16,659 nt of DNA. Origin: Teratosphaeria epicoccoides. Taxonomy: Eukaryota > Ascomycota > Dothideomycetes > Mycosphaerellales > Teratosphaeriaceae. Shown here one piece after another: positions 9,203 to 16,659 of the stretch (position 1 is the stretch's first letter; the number at the start of each line of letters is the position of its first letter). A program made the position numbers and the translations under genes. Below the pieces are notes generated by a model, which did no database searches, was not told the DNA's origin, and saw only the letters and a program-made list of their open reading frames with translations. The stretch spans positions 1 to 16,659 of the forward strand of contig JADDMT010000289.1 of assembly GCA_021401465.1 (NCBI GenBank), in the 5' to 3' direction.

Positions 9203-9359
9203 AGGGGATAATGCGGAGATAGTAGTAGAGGATAATAAGTAGCCCTAATTTAGGCACTCTTAGGGGGTAGGCAGCTCTAGCTATAAGCATGCTTAGCTTT
9301 TGCGCCCTGCCTAGGGCTAAAATATAGGTAGCCTATAATGCCGTTTCCCCCTACTAGGC
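9203..9359. other. remnant between copy B and family 2 pol
   Basis: This 157-bp AT-rich stretch lies directly downstream of the family 2 pol stop and ends at the LTR of copy B. It is probably 3' untranslated sequence or a broken 3' LTR of family 2 into which the family A element inserted. I see no coding signal. Confidence 0.45.
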
Positions 9360-12300
9360 TTACTTTTTCCTTTGTCCTCTACCTGATCTCTTCTTGCCTC
9401 TCTCCTACGCTAGGTATGCTTCAATTAGGTCCTTCGCGCCCTCGTAGTCAGCTTTATCAACCTAGATGTTATAGTCCTCTAGCTAATCCTTCTATTACAC
9501 TAGGTATTAGCGTATACCGCTATGTACCCTTATACCCCTAATAGCCTTAACCTTATACTCGCTACCCTCTTTGGCAAGAGGCATAGGGTAGGTAGGCTCT
9601 TCGCCCGCTCGGCCCTTCTAAGGCTCAAGTAGCGAGACATAGAAAACATTGTAGATCTAGTACTAGGAAGGTAGTACTAGGCAATAAGCCTGATTACCTA
9701 TTACGTCTAGCACGCGGAATAGTCTGACAAATTAGGCTGCTATCTTCTTCTTTAGCACTAGTAGTCGTAAGTTCTTAGTCGACAACAGCACTATATCTCC
9801 TACAGAGTAAGCTTAGCGCTTATGCTACGCGTCATAGTACTCTGCCTACTAGTTTACTGTTTGTTACTAATTTTCTTTAAGCCTTTTAGTTATGTCGCGC
9901 AACTAATGCGCGCGCTCTATAGTAGCTAGTACCCTTCCTTTAGCAGACTTGTCCTAAGGCGCTAATGTTAGGGAAGGCTAGAATCCTAATACTACCTAGA
10001 AAGGCGACATGCTAGTAGTAGCATTATTGCATACGTTGCTCGTATATTTAGCTTGTAGTAACAACTCGGCCTAGTTATTTTGTTCCTCATTATAGTAACA
10101 ACAGAGGTATTATTCTAGAGTCTAGTTTGCCTACTTAGTCTAGCTGTTAGTTTGCGGATGAAAAGCTATGCTAAGCTTATGCTTTAGCTATACTTTGCAT
10201 GTAAAGTTACTCTAGTATTAGCTAGTAAAGACACTACTACGACCTAAGAGTACTCCTTCTAGCATGCTAAAATAACGTATGACTTTGCGTACTATAAGGT
10301 TCGCTAGTTCTACGCTAGTACATGTCTTGTTAGTTAGGACAAAGATTACTATCTTAGAGAACCTATTAATAATCACTAGGATGGCATTATACACATACCC
10401 GAAGAGCTTGCTTAGGGGCAGATCCGTGATAAAGTCTATAGTAATCTCTTGCTATAGCCTATTAGGTAGGGGCAAGGCATACGCCTTACTATATCTATGA
10501 TAGCGCTTGCTCTTTATTATCTGGCATATGTCGCAGGTTCGGACGTATTCGTTAACCTCCTTTATAATATCCGGCTACTAGTACTTTCGCGACAATAAGG
10601 CGAGGGTATAGTCTCTCCTAAAGTGCCTAGCTAACAGGTTGTTATAGTGCAAGCGTAGTAGTTACGCCTTTAATGCTTTATCATTTAGGACCTAAATGCG
10701 ATCGCTTTTATACTAGACGCTATACTTGTACTCCTAGTCCTCGCTAGTACTTTCAGGTTACTCTAAGGCTAATTGAAGCTTGCGAAGCAGGGTCTCTACA
10801 TTCTCTAACACGTCCTTTGCTAGAGACTCTTCCTAGGTTACTACCTTGCAAATGAAGGCTAGTAGGGTTACTATAGGTTAGTACTCCCTAGGTCGGAGTA
10901 GGAGCTCTATGTTCTTTGCCTGCTATACGTAGGTAGCCTAGATTCAATTAACAATCAGGTTATTAGCTTGTTCTCCCTCCTAGCCCTAGAACGACAGTTT
11001 ATTTCTTAGGGTTAGGAGGAGCGTGTTTGCCGCCTACGTAGTTAGTACGTAGTCTGCGTAACAAGAAGGCCTATCGGCTAGGTTGTTAGTTCCCTTATTA
11101 TGCTTGATAGCAAAATCGAACCTCGACAAATGTATAGCCTACTAAGCTTAGCGGCTATTTAGCTGTTTTACGCCTATAAATCCACAAAGGTTATTGTAGT
11201 TAGAGAGCACGCGAATGCTCTACAGCGCGCCTTTAAGATAGTAGCGCTACGTCTTAAAGCATTCCATGATTGCTAACAGCTCTTAGTTATAGGTCTCGTA
11301 GTTCCGCTCTACTAGGGTAAACTTCTAAGAGTAGAATGCAATAGGGTGCTAGCGAGTAGTGCCTTCGCCCGCGACAAGCTAGGAGAGAATGCTACCTAAG
11401 GCAAATCTAGAGGCGTCTGTTTCTATCTTAATTAGAAGTTTAGGATTATAATGCTAGAGGATTAGAGTACTAGTAAAGGCTACTATAAGCATGTAGAAAG
11501 CAGCCTCTTTAGCCTCTCCCTACAGGAACAGGCTACCCTTTCCCTTGGCCATAGTAGTAAGCAGCGCGGCTATTTTAGAATAGTTCTTAATAAACCTCTA
11601 GTAGAAGTTAGCGAAGCTAAGAAAGCTCTAAACTTCCTTTAGAGTCTTAGGTACAGGCTACTCCTTTACTACGCTAAGCTTGCTCTTATCTATTAACACA
11701 CCTAAGCTGTTAATGACGAAGCCTAGGAACTCTAGCTAGTAAGTATAGAACTCGCACTTCTTTCAGCTAGCGTATAGAGCGTATTTTCGCAGCTATTCTA
11801 ATACTAGGTATAGGTGCCAAGTATGTTCCTTGCGTAAGTCGCTATAGATCAGGATATCGTCTAAATATACTACGTAACAAACATCTACGAGGCCGGCAAG
11901 GGCTTGATTAATGTACGCTTAAAAGGTTACTAGAGCATTAGTTAACCTAAAAGGCATTACTAGATACTCGAAGTAACTATAGCGCGTGCGAAACGTAGTC
12001 TTCTAGCAGTCATCTTCCTTGATCAGGATCTTATAGTATGCGTCCTTTAAGTCTAACTTAGAGAACCATGCTACACGCCTAAGGCGCGTAAGAGTCTCGT
12101 CGATAAGCGGCAAGGGGCATTAATCCTTAACTGAAATCTCGTTTAGCCTATAGTAATCTACATATAGTCGCATAGTCCTGTCCTTCTTTAGTACGAACAG
12201 GATAGGAGTACCTGCCTCGCTAGTGCTACGCTAGATCTAACTATTCTAGAGGGCCTAATTAGAATATTCCTAAAGCAGTTTTAGCTCTGCTCCTAACAGA

Positions 12301-14147
12301 TTATATAGAGGGCGAAAAGGCAGCTTCTTGCTATCTTGTAACGTGATAGCATGCTCTACGCTGTTAACACGCCTAAGCTTAGTTACATCCTTCTCGTTAG
12401 TAAACATGTCGGCGAAGTCCTTGACCTTATTAGGAAGAGGTTCTAGTCCTGCTATTTTACTAGTAGCGACTACAAACACCTAGGATTTAGTTTTTAATAA
12501 CCGATAGAAACGCCTAGCGTCAAGCACGCGTACTATAGAGGGTACGCTACTATAACGCTACTTATCCGTGTTACTATGCATAATGATAGCCTGCTAGCGC
12601 CTCTAGGGCTGCCCTAGCAAGACTAGCGCTCTAGGCATATCTAAGGCGTAGAATATGCTCTGCGTATGCTTCTTGTATCCTGTACTATCTACTAGCCAGA
12701 TCTTTAGCCGATACGCGCTATAACAATGGCCTCTCTTCCCCTAGAATGAACCCATAGCAGGAAGAGGCACGCTTGCGACTTGCTTAAGCCTATGCTATAA
12801 GGCGTAAGCTTAAGACACGACGTTAATGTCTACGTAGTTATCAAGTAACATGTCTGTCTTAACTTCGTCCCCTTCTGCAATAATAACAGCGCTATTTAGG
12901 CGCTTCGTAGGCACTAGGGCTACGTCTAGTCCTAAAGCATCTTCGCTTCTAGTCGAGGCTATAGAAAGGCTCCTCGACTAGTAACTAGCCCTTGCCTAAC
13001 GCACTGCTACTATCCTCTTATGCAGTAGGTAGGCTCAGACATACTAGTAGCGTCAAGCCTTAGCTAGCTACACTGTTTCTACATTGTAGGTAGAGGCTGT
13101 TACCTCCCTCTTTAGTGTATGACAGTCCCGCGCCTAATAGCCAGGTTTACTACAGTTGTAGTAGTTGTCATTCTTGTTAGCTGCTCCGCTATTACTCTAA
13201 GTAGGTAGCGCTAACCTTTAAGAGTCTCTACTAGGCTTCTTGACGTTACCCCTGTTAGGCTTCTTCGGGTCCCGTTAGTTTTAATGCTTGCTAGTAGTAT
13301 GTTTGTGTAGAGCACGCGAGCCTCTTACTCCTAACTACTTAATCTAAGTTGCTAGGGAGATTAATTCATCTCTAGTCTTAGGTGCCTAATAGTACACTAT
13401 AATAGCCTCGCTTAAGGTATCTCGCAGCTTTACGAGTAGGTGCTACCTACGCTACGCAGGGGTATATAGTTCTATCTGCTCTTCTAGTGTAGCTAAATAC
13501 GCTACGAATAAGGAAGCACTTTGCTTCTCGCCTTACTTAGTAGTCTCGTACTACTAGGCCACGGTTAGCCCGCGATTAGCAGGATCCTCGACTACGTCTA
13601 CTATCTCCTAGAAGAACATCTCCTACGTATACTCTGGCGCTAAATTAGCTACTTTATGCCTATTATACTAGGCGTCTACTATGTCTCCCTTAAGGAACAT
13701 GCTCGCGTATATAATCCTTACATGCAAACCGCTATAGGCTATGCCTAATAACGCGAATACCTTATCTAAGTAACGGATAAACATCCTTGCTTCTTTTAAG
13801 GTCTTCCCTAAGAACTTAGGGGGTAGTTTGAGGCGTAGGCTGCCTAAGTTACGCATAGTCGGAGCTAGCAAGTCGGCTAATTACATCGAAGTCATCGAGG
13901 CTACTTCTAGTTACTAGAAGCCTGCTACCTACATGCGTTTACGCTACGCTACATTAGCTTGCAGATCGTATAGGCGTTATGCTTTTACTAGCTCTGCCTG
14001 CTCTTCCTCTAGGCGCGCTATCTCTTCGTCTTCGGTTTCCTCTATGACGCTACGGGCGTCCTCTCCTTCTCCTAGCTAGCTATCGCGTTAATGCTAGGTA
14101 CGAGCAGGCGTGTAGCCTGCTTAGCTAGGGGCAGGAATACCGGTCAT
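9360..14147 (-). pseudogene. gag-pol polyprotein of family 2 (single frame, many stops)
   Basis: The frame from ATG at 14145-14147 to TAA at 9360-9362 is 1,596 codons with no frameshift seen, but dozens of TAG/TAA stops. Landmarks: acidic Glu-rich stretch near residues 35-60; gag block around 92-160 (LKLPPKFLGKTLKEAR); zinc knuckle near 328-342 with first Cys and His now Tyr and Trp now TAG; protease-like LLDNYVDINVV near 425; RT from HAITLQDSKKLPFRP near 595, intact YLDD near 762; RNase H with the TDH motif now SNY; integrase HHCC residues intact at 10660-10524, first Asp intact in TIDF, second catalytic Asp replaced by Gly (LGRSS, near 10240), Glu present in TLE; C-terminal chromodomain near 1530-1590. 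The terminal TAA may be a mutated CAA. Not functional. Confidence 0.88.
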
Positions 14148-14338
14148 TGTAAGTACTCTATAGGCTGCAACTAGGGTAGAGTAATTAGAATTAATATAGT
14201 ATGCGACTAGTAATTAATACGTAGGTATGTAGTAGCGTATAGAGCCTCTATTCCTAATGATAGGGTAAGGTCTAAAAACTAATTACTACCCTTCTTTAAT
14301 TCTTCCGCGAAGCGCATAAGATGCGCCTACGTGTGTCA
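14148..14338 (-). other. leader / probable LTR remnant of family 2
   Basis: AT-rich, TpA-dense sequence directly upstream of the family 2 gag ATG. On the minus strand it would open TGACACACGTAGGCG at 14338, a plausible TG LTR start, but no second copy exists in the window to fix the ends and no primer-binding site is recognisable. I see no coding content. Confidence 0.35.
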
Positions 14339-15468
14339 CGTGCGGCTTAGCTCCTTAGCACGACCGAATGAGCCTATAGCTTGGCCGTCTAGTATTAGAA
14401 CGACAGTAGGAACGACAACATAGAAATCGCAGGCTAGCGCAGGCTAACTATAAGGTCTAACGATTAGCACCGAAATGGCGAAGCAATTACTACGGTCTCT
14501 AACTAATAGAGTTAGATGCAACTAAGGGACGCCTAAAGAGCGGACCCTAAGGAAAGCCATAGAAGGGCTCTCCTACCTAGAATAGTCCGAAGAAGCCATT
14601 TGACAAGAGTAACCTCGAGTGCTACAACTGTAGAAAGAAAGGACACTTTGCCCGCGAGTGTTTTGCTAAGAAACAGCAACAGGACCTATAATAGACAGAA
14701 CAGGCTCGCATGACAACATCGGCACCTAAGTAAAAGGCTGCCGCTACTTAAGAACCAGACTATGCCTTACTTACTTAGACTATGTGCTACGACGACGATT
14801 ATCGAATTCACATGAGTAATAAGGATAGTTCTAGATAGTACCCTAGCTATAACAAGGCGTAGTCAATCTGCGCGCTAAGGGGTATACCTTCTAGCGTAAT
14901 AGTCCTGAGGCAACAGGAGCTAGAAGAAGAAGAAGGTTTAGACGACAACTATAAGCTTGTCGAAGCCATCATTCCCAATTCTGAGGAAGACGAGAGCATA
15001 GAGAGATAGGCTATGCCGCCGCATGACATTAGACTTAATATTATCCGAATCATACAGAACTAGTAGGCTTAGGCTTGCCTATAGATTAATAGAGTATAAC
15101 ACGTTAACTAGCTCGAGTATGACGAACTAGCCGACCGCATGCAATGACACCTAAGGAGACTACTAGTAGTAGCTTATCCTTACTTACATCAGAAGATTAT
15201 CCAAGAAATTGTACCGTTCGGGGTAGAGTTTACGCCCTAAGGAGGCTACCTAACCTACAAAGGTATCTAGGTTCTACAAGCGCTACGACTCTAGGTTAGC
15301 TACTTAAAGATAGAGTACGCAAGAAACACGCAGGAACAACGAGGCTAAGAGCGAGTACGACCTCCTAGGCTAGTTAGCGGTAATGCTTGAAGAAATATAA
15401 GCCGAGACCGCATGATCCCTAACCTAGTCTATGAAGACAGTTATTCGGGAAACGACGAGGTCCGCTAG
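14339..15468 (+). pseudogene. orphan 3' part of a third gag, opposite orientation
   Basis: The frame at 14341 onward, with TAG/TAA stops, contains an IELDATKGR stretch (near 14512-14538), then a fully intact zinc knuckle CYNCRKKGHFAREC (14620-14661; C-x2-C-x4-H-x4-C), a KKQQQ run, and TMCYDDDYRIH (near 14779), which resembles a conserved block after the knuckle in fungal gypsy gags, with Cys to Tyr and Trp to stop changes. An acidic stretch EELEEEEG-like follows (near 14919). The knuckle marks it as nucleocapsid-type RNA-binding gag. It runs on the plus strand, opposite to all other gag-pol genes here, and is cut on the right by the fragment at 15469. No protease or RT follows. Its true 5' start is lost or unrecognisable. 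Confidence 0.75.
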
Positions 15469-16468
15469 CTAAAGCGTCGTATGACTTCGTCACAAAGTAG
15501 TTGCGTAAGCTTGCCACTTATGCACTTTTTTGTATATAGGATGAAGACATTTATCTTCGAGTATTAGTTAACTACTATAAGGACAGTATTAACTATATTG
15601 CCTCTCTACTTTGCTAGCAGCAAATTAGTAATAAAATCTATGGTCAAGTCTTACTATAGTCTCTCTAGTAGTAGGAGCGCCTAAGCATCGCCATAGGGGC
15701 GATAGCGCCGAGATTTGCTAATCTAGCACATTTAGCAGGATTTGACATAGTCAGAAACATCCTGTTCTAGCGTTAGCTACTAGTATTTGCGTCCAAGAAG
15801 CGCGTTTGTCTTCTCTACGCTAAAATGACCCGCAAGTTTATCGTCATAATGAATACAGAGGAGCTGCGAACAGAGTACGTAGTTAGCGGGTACGTAGAGC
15901 CTATTATCAAAGTACTACAAGTTGCCTGACTTAGTCTAGTACTTCGGACTGCCTACAGTATCCTAGAGGGCTACTCTCTTATTAATTAACTCTAGTTCTC
16001 GCTCTTGCAACTGCTGAATAAGTCTCGAGACTTCTTTAAAGGGTTCTTTAGATATCGCATGCTTACTACATATAAGCTAGTTAACTACCGCACGGATTAA
16101 GCTAGGCACGGTTACTATAACTGCTAGATAGGAGGGTTCGTCGCTAGCGGAGGCTATGAGGCCCTATTAGACCTGTAGTCGACCTACAAGAGGAGCTAAT
16201 GACAGGTTACTACCCTATACTACAAGCTTTGTCTGTAGCGTAAGGAGGAGCTATTAGTTACCCTGCTCCCTAGTATTATAGTCCGGTTGTCGCGAAGGAC
16301 TGTCAGCTAGATTCGTCTTCCTAGAACGATGCTAGATAACGAAGTCAAAGCTAGCAAGGAAAGTCGCCTACCTTGCTTGCTAACTACTTAGCTACTTTAC
16401 GCCTATAAAGCCGCGAAGGTTATTATAGTTAGTAAGTACCTTAATAGGGTACGCTACACCTTCGAGGT
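15469..16468 (-). mobile_element. fragment C of family A (RNase H to integrase)
   Basis: It matches 3264-4263 of element A at a constant offset of 12,205, giving 1,000 bp with no net insertion or deletion. On the minus strand it covers the end of RNase H (the TNYNNL motif near 16416), the linker, the integrase zinc finger and the integrase core down to just before the second catalytic Asp region. Most differences from A are CpA/TpG to TpA, so it has been hit by RIP more than A. It is cut on the left by the orphan gag and on the right by an LTR, so it is a relic. Confidence 0.9.
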
Positions 16469-16543
16469 TGTCACGGGTGAACAGCGTATACACAGGGGTT
16501 CATGTAGTATTTAACAAGTACGATGGGGAGAGAAGGACTATCT

Positions 16544-16571
16544 GCCAGCTGTCCGGTCTTTTATAGCTGGC
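16544..16571. repeat. inverted repeat around the LTR TATA motif
   Basis: GCCAGCT at 16544-16550 pairs perfectly with AGCTGGC at 16565-16571, with the TATA-like motif in the 14-nt loop. Confidence 0.55.
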
Positions 16572-16584
16572 TTCGTCAGGGGTC

Positions 16585-16604
16585 GCACAGGCCCTAGCCT
16601 GTGC
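16585..16604. repeat. 8-bp stem hairpin in the LTR
   Basis: GCACAGGC-CCTA-GCCTGTGC is a perfect 8-bp stem with a 4-nt loop. A second hairpin AGGGC-TTC-GCCCT follows at 16613-16625. They lie 20-65 bp after the TATA-like motif, so would be at the start of the element's RNA. Confidence 0.6.
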
Positions 16605-16633
16605 CAAGACTCAGGGCTTCGCCCTTCACATTA

Positions 16634-16659
16634 CCCCCCCCCCCCCCCACCCCCCCCTC
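16634..16659. repeat. poly-C tract at the window end
   Basis: A run of 15 C, one A, 8 C, then TC. A long homopolymer at the very end suggests an assembly break or slippage inside the LTR rather than a biological boundary. Confidence 0.8.

Larger units (their letters stand above)
9360..14338 (-). mobile_element. family 2 Ty3/gypsy chromovirus, heavily RIP-mutated
   Basis: A second chromovirus in the same orientation as A but clearly a different family: gag, protease and C-terminal sequences differ and there is no easy nucleotide alignment outside RT and integrase cores. TpA steps are denser than in A. Its 5' end probably reaches about 14338, where the minus strand reads TGACACACG and the sequence changes to an opposite-strand gag. 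The 3' LTR is missing, apparently disrupted by copy B. Confidence 0.8.
16469..16659 (+). mobile_element. start of a young LTR inserted into fragment C
   Basis: Family A similarity stops exactly after TTCGAGGT (16468) and is followed by TGTCACGGGTGAACAGCG, a typical TG LTR opening. A TTTTATAG TATA-like motif is at 16558-16565. CpA and TpG are frequent (ACACAGGGG, TGCCAGCTG), unlike the rest of the window, so this insertion largely escaped RIP. The element runs off the window, so family and far end cannot be determined. Orientation is inferred from the TATA motif. Confidence 0.6.

Noticed and set aside
9072..9290. 72-codon minus-strand frame at the edge of copy B
   Set aside because: It runs from the family 2 remnant into the LTR of B, so it is a chance frame across a junction.
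2330..14147. Stop-codon reassignment (TAG/TAA read as Gln)
   Set aside because: TAG also replaces expected Trp positions, and conserved Gly, Pro, Cys and His codons carry matching transitions. RIP explains all of these and a code change does not.
1..16659. CRISPR array, tRNA or rRNA genes
   Set aside because: No regularly spaced short repeats and no recognisable tRNA or rRNA sequence were seen on either strand.

Overview
The window looks like a repeat island from a filamentous ascomycete (Pezizomycotina) damaged by repeat-induced point mutation (RIP). I infer this from chromodomain-bearing Ty3/gypsy retrotransposon genes in which almost every lesion is a C-to-T or G-to-A transition that turns CpA/TpG into TpA. 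Gln and Trp codons have become TAG/TAA throughout, while reading frames stay intact over about 5 kb. No bacterial-type gene, tRNA, rRNA or CRISPR array was found. No species can be named from the sequence alone.

Layout, left to right. 1-617 is a non-coding stretch with palindromes and a TATA box. 618-2189 (+) is a broken cysteine-rich gene of unknown function with a likely 51-bp spliceosomal intron; it faces the next element tail to tail. 2330-7703 (-) is gypsy element A: an LTR (about 7366-7703) and a complete single-frame gag-pol whose domains run gag, zinc knuckle, protease, RT, RNase H, integrase, chromodomain. It has roughly 70 in-frame stops and no visible 3' LTR. 7704-9202 (-) is copy B, a second LTR plus the 5' part of gag of the same family; together with 6205-7703 it forms a 1,499-bp direct tandem repeat. 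9203-9359 is a short remnant. 9360-14147 (-) is the gag-pol of a second, more heavily mutated chromovirus family, with a leader/LTR remnant up to about 14338. 14339-15468 (+) is an orphan 3' part of a third gag, in opposite orientation, with an intact CCHC knuckle. 15469-16468 (-) is a 1,000-bp fragment of the RNase H/integrase part of family A. 16469-16659 is the start of a largely unmutated LTR inserted in that fragment; the window ends in a poly-C tract.

None of the retroelement ORFs could make a full-length protein as they stand. The nested order and the amount of RIP give a relative history: family 2 and the orphan gag look oldest, then fragment C, then A/B, with the right-edge LTR youngest. 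The least expected item is the intron-bearing gene at 618-2189. It lies where a 3' LTR of A would be expected and is antisense to gag-pol, so it is either a neighbouring gene caught up in RIP or cargo of the element.
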